DNA of 64,000 bases from Devosia equisanguinis (GCF_900631955.1 NZ_UZWD01000018.1:92380-156379); one strand, 5' to 3'; shown: positions 1 through 9,312, counted from the first letter of the stretch. A program made the numbers and translations. The notes: a model not told the origin generated them from the sequence alone.

Positions 1-518
<518 letters not shown>

Positions 519-524
519 CCGGCG

Positions 525-842
525 CTACAGGGTGAGGCGGGCTTCCAGTTCGGAAATGATCTGGCGCGCGTCCTGCAGTTCGGCGCGCAGTTGCGCGTTT
601 TCCCGGCGCAGGGTTTCGATGTCTTCATGGATGGCTGTCGGCGCTGCTATATTGGCCTCCGGAGCACCGGCGGAAAGAATCCGGGCATGAAGAGCCGCGA
701 GATAGTCGAGATCGTCCGGATAGGACTGGCCGGCACGCGCCTCGGCAAGAATGCGTTCGAGATCGGCCGAAGTGTCCTCGTTCATCTCTCCGGTAGCCAG
801 CAACTCGCTGACCAGACGCTCGACTTCCGACAGATCCATCAT
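525..842 (-). CDS. Small acidic protein with C-terminal coiled coil, unknown function
   Basis: A 105-residue protein that I do not recognise. The first 60 residues are acidic and leucine-rich, and the last 35 form a probable coiled coil with heptad-spaced leucines (LRRENAQLRAEL). There is no signal peptide or membrane segment. Two ATG codons in a row (842 and 839) serve as start, with a weak GGAA element just upstream. A perfect AGGAGG lies about 22 bases upstream but is badly spaced both for this start and for the overlapping out-of-frame ATG at 864, so the exact start is open. It is convergent with smc. Coding potential is supported by composition and coiled-coil periodicity. Confidence 0.6.
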   Translation of the reverse strand: MMDLSEVERLVSELLATGEMNEDTSADLERILAEARAGQSYPDDLDYLAALHARILSAGAPEANIAAPTAIHEDIETLRRENAQLRAELQDARQIISELEARLTL

Positions 843-929
843 GCTTTTCCTGTTTTGCTGACATTCACCTCCTGCATTGCCTCAATCGGAAGCAACACAC
901 AACCTCAACGGCGCCATGCCTTGGCTGCC

Positions 930-1316
930 TCAGGCGGCCGGCTTGCGCGCGCCGATTGCGGCGAGCAGAGAACAGATCGCAGCCGGAGGCCCACCAAGCA
1001 GGCCCCAGAACAGGACCAGCGGCGACCACAGGCCGAACAGCACGACCGGAACGGCAATCGGTACGAAGCTGAAGAGAAATCCCACCACCAGCATGATCGC
1101 TGGCCGAAATGGCAGGCTTTTCTCCTCGAGCACCTGGTCGACGCCAGCTGCAGCAATGAATGGCAGGCATCCCATGGCGAGAGCAGGTGGGTAAACAACC
1201 ACGAGAAACAATGGATCGAAGGCATCCAAAGTGTCACTCGCCAGCACGAACCTAAGAACGCACAAGGATAGAAAGGGGCCAAGAAGGCAGAATAACAGCA
1301 GCCGCTTTTTGCTCAT
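930..1316 (-). CDS. Small integral membrane protein, unknown function
   Basis: A 128-residue, strongly hydrophobic protein with an MSKKR start and about four membrane segments (roughly residues 5-26, 36-60, 71-92 and 94-115). The start at 1316 is preceded by a good GGAGG element. I recognise no domain or catalytic motif. It is divergent from the ATP synthase operon across about 290 bp, so it does not obviously belong to it. The ribosome binding site and the coherent transmembrane pattern argue that it is a real gene. Confidence 0.6.
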   Translation of the reverse strand: MSKKRLLLFCLLGPFLSLCVLRFVLASDTLDAFDPLFLVVVYPPALAMGCLPFIAAAGVDQVLEEKSLPFRPAIMLVVGFLFSFVPIAVPVVLFGLWSPLVLFWGLLGGPPAAICSLLAAIGARKPAA

Positions 1317-1511
1317 GGGGGCCTCCGCTCATGCCTTCCCTATCGCTTCGATCCTGAACGGGAGCTGACATCCGCAGACACCCAGCAGGGACCAAGAATC
1401 CCCCAAGCGCGCCATGACTCTGCCACGATCACGGTGTGGACAGCATGCCGCACCCCGGAAATGGTTCGAATACCGCTGAAAATACAAAGGCTTATGCCTT
1501 TTCAATGCGCC

Positions 1512-1540
1512 TTGACACCTTTTGGGGCCACCACTATGTT
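1512..1540 (+). promoter_or_regulatory. Sigma-70-type promoter of the F0 ATP synthase operon
   Basis: TTGACA at 1512-1517 and TATGTT at 1535-1540 are separated by exactly 17 bases, in the only long gap upstream of atpI. Transcription would start near 1547, leaving a leader of about 55 bases before the GTG start of atpI. The open frame runs upstream to 1436, but this promoter and the ribosome binding site at 1591-1597 argue against translation from there. The call rests on the match to consensus only. Confidence 0.6.
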
Positions 1541-1603
1541 GCGCCCAACTTGAAGGGCAGCCCGGAATCCCCGGGGAATGCGGCCGGCCGGAGGAAGCAG
1601 CGG

Positions 1604-1999
1604 GTGACCAAGCCGTCTGACGACCAGGGTAAAGCCGCACATGCTCGAGAGGCGACGCGCGATCTTGCATCGCGTATTGCTTCGGCCAAGCGGGAGCGGG
1701 ATCTGGAGGACAACAGAGCCTCGAGGGACGCTTCCCCGGAAATGACCGGTCTGGCGCGCGGCCTGCGCATCGGCACCGAGTTCATCGCCGCGGTTCTGGT
1801 GGGTGCCGGCATCGGCTACCTGATCGACCTTGGCCTGGGGACCAGCCCCTGGGGTTTGCTCATCCTTTTGCTGATGGGCTTCGCCGCTGGAATCCTGAAC
1901 GTCATCCGCGTGGTGACGGAAATGAACGCCGCATCGCCTGCCCCGAAGGGTGCCGACCTCGGTCCCGACGCGGAAGACGAAGAGCGGAATGAGAATTGA
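1604..1999 (+). CDS. atpI: ATP synthase protein I (AtpI/AtpZ family)
   Basis: A membrane protein encoded ahead of the F0 subunits and thought to assist assembly of the c-ring. The N-terminal half is charged and probably cytoplasmic; two hydrophobic segments follow at about residues 50-70 (FIAAVLVGAGIGYLIDLGLG) and 75-95, then an acidic tail. The chosen GTG start at 1604 is preceded by GAGGAAG at 1591-1597 and gives 131 residues, a usual family length; the longer open frame would cover the promoter. It lies 18 bp upstream of atpB. This order matches the separate F0 operons of alphaproteobacteria. Confidence 0.85.
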   Translation: MTKPSDDQGKAAHAREATRDLASRIASAKRERDLEDNRASRDASPEMTGLARGLRIGTEFIAAVLVGAGIGYLIDLGLGTSPWGLLILLLMGFAAGILNVIRVVTEMNAASPAPKGADLGPDAEDEERNEN

Positions 2000-2017
2000 T
2001 GACGATTAGAGGGCTCC

Positions 2018-2797
2018 ATGGCCGGTACTGACCCGATCCACCAGTTTGTCATCTATGACATTGCCAAGCTTTTCACCATTGGTGGTGACGGCACCGAAGG
2101 TTCTGGCACGACCATCGCCTTTACCAATTCGGCGCTGTTCATGGTCCTCACCGTGGCGACCATCGTCGCCTTCCTGCTGCTGACCACCTCCGGCAAGAAG
2201 CTGATCCCGACCCGTGCGCAGCTCGTGTCCGAACTGCTCTACGAGTTCGTGGCAGGAATGGTGCGAAGTTCGGCAGGCACCGCCGGCATGAAGTTCTTCC
2301 CGCTGGTGTTCTCGCTGTTCACCTTCATCTTCGTGGCAAACATGTTCGGCATGGTGCCATACTTCTTCACCGTCACCAGCCACATCATCGTCACCTTCGC
2401 CCTCTCGATGCTGGTTTTCGTGACCGTCATCGTCTATGGCTTCGTCAAGAACGGCCCGAAATTCCTCAAGCTGTTCGTGCCTGCCGGTGTTCCCGGCTAT
2501 ATCCTTCCCATCGTGACGCCGATCGAGGTCATCTCCTTCCTCTCGCGTCCGATCAGCCTCTCGGTCCGTCTGTTCGGCAACATTCTTGCCGGTCACATCA
2601 CACTCAAGGTCTTTACCGGCTTTGCCGTGATGATGATCGCCGGACTGGGTGCCGTCGGCTGGGTCGCCTCCATCCTGCCGATCCTGATGGCAATTGCCCT
2701 CACCGGTCTCGAGTTTCTCGTCGGTTCAGTTCAGGCCTATGTCTTTGCGGTCCTGACCTGCATGTATCTCAACGACGCGATCCACCCCTCCCACTAA
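2018..2797 (+). CDS. atpB: F0F1 ATP synthase subunit a
   Basis: The proton-channel subunit of the F0 motor. The 259 residues contain five to six membrane helices, and the signature stretch [14 protein letters not shown] near residue 190 carries the essential arginine that faces the c-ring carboxylates. The C-terminal helix ([16 protein letters not shown]) is also typical. Length fits the alphaproteobacterial family. It is second in the operon, after atpI and 57 bp before atpE. Confidence 0.97.
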   Translation: MAGTDPIHQFVIYDIAKLFTIGGDGTEGSGTTIAFTNSALFMVLTVATIVAFLLLTTSGKKLIPTRAQLVSELLYEFVAGMVRSSAGTAGMKFFPLVFSLFTFIFVANMFGMVPYFFTVTSHIIVTFALSMLVFVTVIVYGFVKNGPKFLKLFVPAGVPGYILPIVTPIEVISFLSRPISLSVRLFGNILAGHITLKVFTGFAVMMIAGLGAVGWVASILPILMAIALTGLEFLVGSVQAYVFAVLTCMYLNDAIHPSH

Positions 2798-2854
2798 CCA
2801 CCAATCTCGGCGGATGGCCCGCCGGAACCCATAGTCGCTTGAAAGGACTTTGAA

Positions 2855-3082
2855 ATGGAAGCTGAAGCCGCGAAGTACATCGGTGCCGGTATTGCTACCT
2901 TCGGTATGGCTGGCGCCGCCCTTGGCGTGGCCAACATCTTCGGCAACTTCCTGTCGGGTGCCCTGCGCAACCCGTCGGCTGCTCCGAGCCAGTTCGGTAA
3001 CCTGATTTTCGGTTTCGCCGTGACCGAAGCTCTGGGCATCTTCTCGTTCCTGGTTGCCCTGATCCTGCTGTTCGTCGCCTAA
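2855..3082 (+). CDS. atpE: F0F1 ATP synthase subunit c
   Basis: The 75-residue proteolipid that forms the rotating c-ring. Two membrane helices are joined by a polar loop (RNPSAAP), and the proton-carrying glutamate is in the second helix in the [10 protein letters not shown] motif. A ribosome binding site (AAAGGA) lies a few bases upstream. The 100-bp gap downstream contains a hairpin, consistent with the need for more of this subunit than of its neighbours. Confidence 0.97.
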   Translation: MEAEAAKYIGAGIATFGMAGAALGVANIFGNFLSGALRNPSAAPSQFGNLIFGFAVTEALGIFSFLVALILLFVA

Positions 3083-3138
3083 TTCGCGACAGCACGAGAC
3101 TAACGCGGCCGGGCATCTCGCTCGGCTGCGCTCCCTTC

Positions 3139-3164
3139 TCCGGTCCTTCGGCCGGATGACCGGA
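3139..3164 (+). other. Hairpin in the atpE-atpF' gap
   Basis: TCCGGTC at 3139-3145 pairs with GACCGGA at 3158-3164 around a 12-base loop. There is no T-run, so it is not a classical terminator. It sits just after the c-subunit gene, where it could protect the upstream mRNA or reduce readthrough and help set the high c to b ratio. That role is inferred. Confidence 0.45.
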
Positions 3165-3184
3165 TTTAACGGGACCTCGACCAG

Positions 3185-3817
3185 ATGGTAACGCAAGCCT
3201 ACGCTCAAGAAGCGGAAACCCCGGCAGCAGAACATGCTGTCGATGCTGCTCACGGCACGGACGCCGCCCACGGCGACCCGACCGCTGATACGCATGCCAC
3301 GACCGAAGCGCATGGCGGTGACCATGGTTCGGGCGTGTTCCCTCCTTTCGATCCCGCGACCTTCCCCAGCCAGCTGGTGTGGCTCGCCATTACCTTCGCC
3401 GCACTCTACGTGCTGCTGAGCAAGGTCGCTCTGCCGCGCATCGGCGGGATCCTGGAAAACCGCAAGGCCCTGATCGATGCCGATCTGGCTGCCGCCGACG
3501 CGGATCGCCAGAAGACCGACGCTGCCATTGCTGCCTATGAGAAGGCCTTGGCCGATGCCAAGTCCAACGCTCAGGGGATTGCCAACCAGACGCGTGACGC
3601 CATCCAGGCGGATCTCGCTGTCAAGCGCACTGCCGTCGAGGCTGATCTCAGCGCCAAGGTTACGGCGGCGGAGGCCCGCATCGCCCAGACCAAGGCCGAG
3701 GCCCTCACCCATGTGGACGAGATTGCTGCAGAGACGGCCCAGGCCGTTGTCGGGCAGATCGTCGGCGACGTGTCGGCAGACAGCGTTCGCGCTGCCGTTG
3801 CCAAGGTTAAGGGGTAA
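3185..3817 (+). CDS. atpF': F0F1 ATP synthase subunit b' (second stator subunit)
   Basis: One of the two different b-type subunits that form the peripheral stalk in photosynthetic and other alphaproteobacteria. An alanine- and histidine-rich N-terminal region of about 60 residues precedes a single membrane helix (roughly residues 60-80, QLVWLAITFAALYVLLSKVA) and a long charged helix that reaches the F1 head. The 210 residues are longer than usual because of the N-terminal extension, which has HGxDAAHG-like repeats. It is followed after 5 bp by atpF. Confidence 0.93.
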   Translation: MVTQAYAQEAETPAAEHAVDAAHGTDAAHGDPTADTHATTEAHGGDHGSGVFPPFDPATFPSQLVWLAITFAALYVLLSKVALPRIGGILENRKALIDADLAAADADRQKTDAAIAAYEKALADAKSNAQGIANQTRDAIQADLAVKRTAVEADLSAKVTAAEARIAQTKAEALTHVDEIAAETAQAVVGQIVGDVSADSVRAAVAKVKG

Positions 3818-3822
3818 TCGCC

Positions 3823-4311
3823 ATGGCTGAATGGTTGGATAACAGCTTCTTTGCAACGGTCGGCCTCGTCCTCTTCCTGGGCCTGATGATCTATTTCGGC
3901 GTGCCGAAGATCATCGCCAAGATGCTGGACGGCAAGATCAAGCAGATCGAGACCGACATCGCGGAGGCCAAGCGCCTGCGTACTGAGGCTGCCGCCCTGC
4001 TCGTCGAATACGAACAGAAGCGCGCTGCCGCCGAACGCGAAGCCGAGGGCATCGTGACTGCCGCCAAGCAGGAGGCCGAGCGCCTCACCGTCGAAGCCAA
4101 GGCTTCGCTGGAAGATTTGGTGACCCGTCGCACCAAGGCCGTGGAAGACAAGATCGCCCAGGCCGAGGCTCAGGCGCTCGCCGAAGTGCGGTCGCGCTCT
4201 GCCGACATCGCCATCGAGGCAGCCCGTGCAGTGCTGTCCGACGAGATGAACAAGAATGGTGGCAAGGTCATCGACGCCGCCATCGCCGATGTCGCAGGCC
4301 GGCTGAACTAA
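3823..4311 (+). CDS. atpF: F0F1 ATP synthase subunit b
   Basis: The second peripheral-stalk subunit, 162 residues. One membrane helix at about residues 8-28 (FFATVGLVLFLGLMIYFGV) is followed by a long, highly charged coiled coil rich in Ala, Glu and Lys. It is the last gene of the F0 operon and is followed 26 bp later by an intrinsic terminator. The F1 genes are not in this window, as is common in alphaproteobacteria, where F0 and F1 are encoded at separate loci. Confidence 0.95.
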   Translation: MAEWLDNSFFATVGLVLFLGLMIYFGVPKIIAKMLDGKIKQIETDIAEAKRLRTEAAALLVEYEQKRAAAEREAEGIVTAAKQEAERLTVEAKASLEDLVTRRTKAVEDKIAQAEAQALAEVRSRSADIAIEAARAVLSDEMNKNGGKVIDAAIADVAGRLN

Positions 4312-4336
4312 GGATCGAACGGTCCACATGAATTTT

Positions 4337-4366
4337 AAAGGCGGGCAGCGATGCCCGCCTTTTTTG
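4337..4366 (+). terminator. Rho-independent terminator of the F0 operon
   Basis: AAAGGCGGGC at 4337-4346 pairs perfectly with GCCCGCCTTT at 4353-4362 around the loop AGCGAT and is followed by a T-run. It lies 26 bp after the atpF stop codon. Confidence 0.92.
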
Positions 4367-4383
4367 TTTGATGCGAATTGACG

Positions 4384-4500
4384 AGGCCCCTACCCGACCT
4401 CCCCCTCTCACGAGGAGGATAAGAACAGCAGTGGCTCCCAATTGCGAGGACAAGCTGGATGGGCTCCTCCCCCGTCTTCAGGGGGAGGCGGGGTGGGGGC
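4384..4500. repeat. Paired C-rich/G-rich palindromic repeat (CTCCCCC family), two inverted copies
   Basis: Two related arms face each other across about 45 bp. The right arm (4461-4500) has CCTCCCCC and GGGGGAGG around a 7-base loop and ends in GCGGGGTGGGGGC. The left arm (about 4384-4418), read on the other strand, aligns as CCTCC, a loop, GGGGGAGG, then TCGGGTAGGGGCC. The same family bounds the DUF559 insert in cobN and occurs once near 47023-47062. The core between the arms has no coding potential. The stretch from 4501 to about 4570 shows nothing else recognisable; two TTGACG hexamers at 4572 and 4582 could be the -35 element of the gcv promoter, but no good -10 follows. Confidence 0.6.
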
Positions 4501-4616
4501 ACTTTGGCTGGAAGTCTGGGACTCTGCAGGCGAGTTCCCCGGGCACTGCGGGTTGGATAGCAGAACAATTCTTGACGCAGATTGACGCAAGCAAAAATCT
4601 CCACCATGGTGCCGAT

Positions 4617-4784
4617 GACTGCGGGAGAGACTGGCCTTGTGCCGGCGCCGAAGGAGCAACCGCCCCGGAAACTCTCAGGCCAAAGGACCGCAGTCAGGTC
4701 AGAAACTCTGGAAAGCAGGCTTAACGGCCTCTCCGAAGGAGCAACCGGTGCTCAGCCGGGAAATCTCTCAGGGCAAGGACAGAG
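4617..4784 (+). promoter_or_regulatory. Tandem glycine riboswitch (two aptamers) of the gcv operon
   Basis: Two consecutive glycine aptamers. Aptamer 1 spans 4617-4695 and is closed by GACTGCGG pairing with CCGCAGTC; aptamer 2 spans 4706-4784 and is closed by CTCTG with CAGAG. Both contain the conserved CCGAAGGAGCAA and the downstream GGAAA(C/T)CTCTCAGG strings. The cooperative glycine riboswitch normally turns on glycine cleavage genes when glycine is abundant. The region 4785-4847 is the likely expression platform and contains a CCGCC-GTAA-GGCGG hairpin close to the gcvT ribosome binding site, so translational or early transcriptional control are both possible. Confidence 0.95.
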
Positions 4785-4847
4785 GGGGCACGCATTCCCG
4801 CCGTAAGGCGGAGCCTTGTCGTGTCGCCGTCCAGCCAGAGAGAGTTC

Positions 4848-6008
4848 ATGGCCGAAGCCTCCACAGAAGACCTCAAGCAAACCCCACTCTACGATCGTCA
4901 CGTCGCCGCCGGCGGCCGCATCGTGCCGTTTGGCGGCTATGCCCTGCCGGTGCAGTATCCCACCGGTATCATGGCCGAGCACAAATGGACGCGCGAGCAG
5001 GCCGGCCTGTTCGATGTCAGCCATATGGGACCGAGCTTTCTCACCCTCACCAATCCCTCCGGCGACGCCGAGGCGGACCACGCAGCCATCGCCGCTGTCA
5101 TCGAACCGCTGATCTCTGGCGATATCGCCGGACTCAAGCCCGGCCAGATGCGCTACACGCTGCTGCTCAACGATACCGGCGGCGCTGTGGACGACCTGAT
5201 GGTGGGCCGCTCGCCGACCACGCCGGGCTCGCTGTTGATCGTGGTCAATGCCGGCACCAAGGAAAACGATTTTGCCATCATAGCCAAAGCGGCGGGTGAC
5301 AAGGCTATCTTGCACCGCGCGGACGACGGCGGCTTGCTGGCCCTGCAAGGGCCGGAGGCGGTCAATGTCATGTCGGCGCTGGTGCCTGACGCCGCGCAAC
5401 TCGGTTTCATGCAGTATGGCCGCTATGAATGGAACGGGGTGAAAGCAACGATTTCTCGCTCCGGCTATACCGGCGAGGACGGCTTTGAAATTCTGGTGCC
5501 TGGCGACAATGCCGCAGCCCTCTGGGACGCGCTGCTCGCCGATCCGCGCGTCAAGCCGATCGGCCTCGGTGCCCGGGACAGCCTGCGGCTCGAAGCCGGA
5601 CTGCCGCTCTATGGCCATGACCTCGACGAAACCGTCTCGCCGATCGAAGCCGACCTTGGCTTCGCCGTCTCCAAGCGTCGTCGCGAGGCTGCCGATTTTC
5701 CAGGCGCCTCTCGCATACTGGCCGAGCGGCAAGGGGAGTTGTCCCGCAAGCGCATCGGCCTTCTGGTCGAAGGCGCGCCGGCCCGCGAAGGGGCCGAAAT
5801 TCTCGACGCCGATGGCAATGCCGTCGGCATCGTCACCAGCGGCGGCTTTGCGCCCTCTATCGGGCGGGCCATAGCCTTGGGTTTCGTGCCCCCTGCCCTG
5901 AGCGATATCGGCACGGCCCTACAGGTCTCCGTTCGCGGCCGTGCTCAGAAGGCCGAAGTCGTCGCGCTTCCCTTTGTTCCCCACCGTTACTTCCGCAAAT
6001 CAGCCTGA
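4848..6008 (+). CDS. gcvT: Glycine cleavage system T protein (aminomethyltransferase)
   Basis: Transfers the aminomethyl carbon from the lipoyl arm of GcvH to tetrahydrofolate, releasing ammonia. The N-terminal folate-binding domain contains LYDRHVAAGGRIVPFGGY and FDVSHMGP, and the SGYTGEDGFEI motif lies near residue 205. ATG 4848 gives 386 residues, close to family length; a GTG nine codons earlier is possible but has the poorer spacing. It is the first gene after the tandem glycine riboswitch and is followed 9 bp later by gcvH. Confidence 0.96.
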   Translation: MAEASTEDLKQTPLYDRHVAAGGRIVPFGGYALPVQYPTGIMAEHKWTREQAGLFDVSHMGPSFLTLTNPSGDAEADHAAIAAVIEPLISGDIAGLKPGQMRYTLLLNDTGGAVDDLMVGRSPTTPGSLLIVVNAGTKENDFAIIAKAAGDKAILHRADDGGLLALQGPEAVNVMSALVPDAAQLGFMQYGRYEWNGVKATISRSGYTGEDGFEILVPGDNAAALWDALLADPRVKPIGLGARDSLRLEAGLPLYGHDLDETVSPIEADLGFAVSKRRREAADFPGASRILAERQGELSRKRIGLLVEGAPAREGAEILDADGNAVGIVTSGGFAPSIGRAIALGFVPPALSDIGTALQVSVRGRAQKAEVVALPFVPHRYFRKSA

Positions 6009-6017
6009 GGCCCCCCT

Positions 6018-6383
6018 ATGACCACCAAATTCACGCCAGACCACGAATATATCCGCGTTGAGGGTTCGACCGGGATCGTCGGCATCACCCACTATGCCCA
6101 GGAGCAGCTGGGGGACATCGTCTTCGTCGAGCTGCCCGCCCTGGGCAAGGTGCTCAAGAAGGGCGACGAAGCGGCCGTGGTCGAGTCGGTCAAGGCTGCT
6201 TCGGAAATCTACGCGCCGGTGTCAGGCACTGTCACCGAGGTGAACGAAGCCCTCAATGGTGAACCGGGTCTGGTCAATTCCGCCGCCGAGGCCGGCGGCT
6301 GGATGTTCAAGATCACCATTGCTGACGCCGGCGAAATCGACACCCTGCTCGACGCCGACGGCTATGCCGAGCTGACACTCTAA
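6018..6383 (+). CDS. gcvH: Glycine cleavage system H protein
   Basis: The lipoyl carrier of the glycine cleavage system, 121 residues. The attachment lysine is Lys59 in the motif VVESVKAASE, preceded by the family signature GDIVFVELP. It shuttles the methylamine group between the P, T and L proteins in the cytoplasm. It sits between gcvT and the split P-protein genes in one transcription unit. No L protein gene is here; the lipoamide dehydrogenase of another complex usually serves. Confidence 0.97.
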   Translation: MTTKFTPDHEYIRVEGSTGIVGITHYAQEQLGDIVFVELPALGKVLKKGDEAAVVESVKAASEIYAPVSGTVTEVNEALNGEPGLVNSAAEAGGWMFKITIADAGEIDTLLDADGYAELTL

Positions 6384-6395
6384 GACCTGGACATC

Positions 6396-7739
6396 ATGCG
6401 CTATCTTCCCCATTCCGCCCATGAGCGCGCCGAGATGCTCGGTGTGATCGGTGCGCCCAGTGTCGAGGCGCTGTTCAGCGCCGTGCCGGCCAGTGCCCTC
6501 AAATCCTTCACACTCGACCTGCCGGGGCATAGCCCGGAATTTCTGGTCGAGGCGCATATGCGCGCCCTTGCCGGCAAAAACCACGCCGCCGGCGATGGTC
6601 CGTTCTTTGTCGGGGCCGGGGCCTATCGCCACCACGTCCCAGCGACGGTGGATCATCTGATCCAGCGGTCGGAATGGCTCACGGCCTATACGCCCTACCA
6701 GCCGGAAATCTCGCAGGGCACCCTGCAGATGCTGTTCGAGTTCCAGACGCAGGTGGCCAAGATCACCGGAATGGATGTGGCCAATGCCTCGCTCTATGAC
6801 GGCTCCACCGGCACTGCCGAAGCCGTGTTGATGGCGCGCCGCCTCACGCGCAAAAACCGGATCATCCTTTCTGGTGGCCTGCATCCACACTACCGTGACG
6901 TGGTGAAAGCCTATCTCAAGGACGACGCGGATCTGGTCTGCCTGTCGCCGTCCCCCGAGGGCCAGGGTGATATCCTCAGCCAGATCGACGGCAACACCGC
7001 TGCGATCGTCATCCAGACGCCAGATTTCTACGGCCATTTGCGCGACCTCAGGGCAGCCGCCGATGCCATGCATGCACAGGGCGGCTTGCTGATCGTCGTC
7101 ATCACTGAAGTTGTGTCGCTGGGTCTGCTGGAAGCACCGGGTGCGCTCGGCGCAGATATCGTGGTGGCCGAGGGCCAGTCCATCGGCAATGCGCTCAATT
7201 TCGGCGGTCCCTATCTCGGGCTGATGGCGACCAAGAAGGAATTCATCCGCCAGATGCCCGGGCGGCTGTGTGGCGAGACTGTCGATGCCGACGGCAATCG
7301 CGGCTTCGTGCTGACGCTCTCCACCCGCGAGCAGCATATCCGTCGCGAAAAGGCGACGTCGAACATCTGCACCAATTCCGGCCTTTGTGCGCTGGCCTTT
7401 TCAATTCACATGGCGCTACTCGGCGAGGCGGGGTTTACCCGTCTGGCGCGGCTCAACCATGCCAATGCGATAAAGCTGGCCGATGCGCTGGCCGGTGTCC
7501 CCGGTGTGCGTGTGCTCAACGACACATTTTTCAACGAAATGACAATCAGGGTGTCGCAGCCCGCTGCCGGTCTGGTCGAGCGCCTCGCCAACCGTGGCAT
7601 TCTTGCCGGTGTGCCGGTCAGCCGCTTGCTGCCGGATGAGCAAAGTGTCGAAAACCTGATCATCCTTGCTGCCACTGAACTCACCACTGAGGCCGACATT
7701 GCCGCACTGGTTGCCGCCCTGACGGAGGAACTGGCATGA
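6396..7739 (+). CDS. gcvPA: Glycine dehydrogenase (decarboxylating) subunit 1
   Basis: The N-terminal half of the P protein as a separate 447-residue polypeptide. It has a PLP-enzyme fold but lacks the cofactor lysine, and forms a heterotetramer with subunit 2. Typical stretches include RYLPHSAHERAEML at the N-terminus, PYQPEISQGTLQ near residue 107 and STREQHIRREKATSNICTN near residue 310. Its stop overlaps the start of gcvPB by four bases, consistent with translational coupling. Confidence 0.96.
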   Translation: MRYLPHSAHERAEMLGVIGAPSVEALFSAVPASALKSFTLDLPGHSPEFLVEAHMRALAGKNHAAGDGPFFVGAGAYRHHVPATVDHLIQRSEWLTAYTPYQPEISQGTLQMLFEFQTQVAKITGMDVANASLYDGSTGTAEAVLMARRLTRKNRIILSGGLHPHYRDVVKAYLKDDADLVCLSPSPEGQGDILSQIDGNTAAIVIQTPDFYGHLRDLRAAADAMHAQGGLLIVVITEVVSLGLLEAPGALGADIVVAEGQSIGNALNFGGPYLGLMATKKEFIRQMPGRLCGETVDADGNRGFVLTLSTREQHIRREKATSNICTNSGLCALAFSIHMALLGEAGFTRLARLNHANAIKLADALAGVPGVRVLNDTFFNEMTIRVSQPAAGLVERLANRGILAGVPVSRLLPDEQSVENLIILAATELTTEADIAALVAALTEELA

Positions 7740-9280
7740 GCATGAACACGCAAGGCCGCCCCACCGGCATCGGCACCCTGGGCACCTCCGCCTCAGGCTC
7801 GGCGCTGCTCCCCGACGAACCGCTGCTGTTCGAAATCGGTGACACCGAACATTCCGGCGTCGACCTGCCAGAAGTCGAATTGACCAGTAACCGCCTCGGC
7901 GGGTTTGGCCGCAAGAGAAAGCTCGATCTGGCAGGCCTGACCGAGCCTGAAGCCATGCGCCATTATGTGCGCTTGTCGCGACTCAACCACTCGATCGATA
8001 GCGGCATGTATCCGTTGGGCTCATGCACGATGAAGCACAATCCGCGCCTCAACGAGAAAATGGCCCGCCTGCCCGGCTTCTCCGACATTCATCCGCTGCA
8101 GCCGGTCTCTACCGTGCAGGGCGCACTGGAGCTGATGAACGAACTCAGCCATTGGCTGATGACGCTCACCAATACGGCTGCCGTGGCGCTCTCGCCCAAG
8201 GCAGGCGCCCATGGCGAGCTTCTGGGAATGATGGCCATCAAGGCGGCACAGGAGGCAAAGGGCGAGGCGCACCGCACCGTCGTGCTCGTGCCCGAAAGCG
8301 CCCACGGCACCAACCCGGCCACCGCAGCCTTCCTCGGCTACACGGTCAAGCCCGTCCCGGCCAAGGCCGATGGCACGGTCGATGTCGAAGCAGTCAAGGC
8401 GGCGCTGTCGCCGGAGGTCGCCGCGATCATGCTGACCAATCCGAACACCTGCGGGCTGTTCGAGCCGCAGGTCATCGAGATTGCCAGGGCAGTGCATGAG
8501 GCCGGGGCGTTCTTTTACTGTGATGGCGCCAATTTCAACGCCATCATGGGCGTTGTCCGTCCGGGCGACCTCGGCATCGATGCCATGCATATCAACCTGC
8601 ACAAGACCTTCTCGACGCCGCATGGCGGTGGCGGGCCGGGCGCCGGCCCTGTCGTGCTGTCCGAGGCTCTGGCGCCCTTCGCGCCGGTGCCGTTCGTCCG
8701 CAAGGGTGCCAATGGGTTGGAGCTGGTCGAGCATGTCGAAGATCAGGCCCTGGGTCGCGTCACCGCCTTCCATGGTCAGATGGGCATGTATGTGCGCGCG
8801 CTGACCTATATGCTGAGCCATGGTGCCGACGGGCTGGCGCAGGCGGCGGAAGATGCGGTGCTCAACGCCAACTATATCAAGGCGCGGCTGCAGGATGTGT
8901 TCTCGGTGCCCTTCCCTGACTATCCGACCATGCACGAGGCACTGTTCGACGACAGCTTCCTCAAGGGCACGGGCGTCACCACGCTCGACTTCGCCAAGGC
9001 GATGATCGATGAGGGTTTTCACCCCATGACCATGTATTTCCCCCTGGTGGTGCATGGCGCCATGCTGGTCGAGCCGACAGAAAGCGAGAGCAAGCAGACG
9101 CTGGATCGCTTCTGCGACGTGATGGCGGAACTGGCCAACGACGCCAAGGCCGGCAATACCGAGCGCTTTACTGCAGCCCCGCTCAAGGCCCCGCGCCGTC
9201 GCCTCGACGAGACCCGCGCGGCCCGTCAGCCGGTGTTGAAATGGGAAAAGCCCGTTGAGCTGCCGAAGGCAGCCGAGTAA
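7736..9280 (+). CDS. gcvPB: Glycine dehydrogenase (decarboxylating) subunit 2
   Basis: The PLP-binding half of the split P protein, 514 residues. Lys290 in the LHKTF motif is the expected Schiff-base lysine and is followed by the glycine-rich THGGGGPG-like loop (here TPHGGGGPGAGP). With subunit 1 it decarboxylates glycine and loads the aminomethyl group on GcvH. It is the last gene of the riboswitch-controlled operon and is followed within 5 bp by a terminator. Confidence 0.97.
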   Translation: MSMNTQGRPTGIGTLGTSASGSALLPDEPLLFEIGDTEHSGVDLPEVELTSNRLGGFGRKRKLDLAGLTEPEAMRHYVRLSRLNHSIDSGMYPLGSCTMKHNPRLNEKMARLPGFSDIHPLQPVSTVQGALELMNELSHWLMTLTNTAAVALSPKAGAHGELLGMMAIKAAQEAKGEAHRTVVLVPESAHGTNPATAAFLGYTVKPVPAKADGTVDVEAVKAALSPEVAAIMLTNPNTCGLFEPQVIEIARAVHEAGAFFYCDGANFNAIMGVVRPGDLGIDAMHINLHKTFSTPHGGGGPGAGPVVLSEALAPFAPVPFVRKGANGLELVEHVEDQALGRVTAFHGQMGMYVRALTYMLSHGADGLAQAAEDAVLNANYIKARLQDVFSVPFPDYPTMHEALFDDSFLKGTGVTTLDFAKAMIDEGFHPMTMYFPLVVHGAMLVEPTESESKQTLDRFCDVMAELANDAKAGNTERFTAAPLKAPRRRLDETRAARQPVLKWEKPVELPKAAE

Positions 9281-9283
9281 ACA

Positions 9284-9312
9284 AAAGGCCCGGAGCGATC
9301 CGGGCCTTTTTC
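9284..9312 (+). terminator. Rho-independent terminator of the gcv operon
   Basis: AAAGGCCCGG at 9284-9293 pairs perfectly with CCGGGCCTTT at 9300-9309 around the loop AGCGAT, followed by more T residues. The loop is the same six bases as in the F0 operon terminator. Confidence 0.92.

Noticed and set aside
1461..1480. GGTTCGAATACC, resembling a tRNA T-arm
   Set aside because: No acceptor, D or anticodon stems can be formed around it.
1436..1603. Upstream 56 codons of the atpI open frame
   Set aside because: The stretch contains the TTGACA/TATGTT promoter and a ribosome binding site follows it; GTG 1604 gives the normal protein length.
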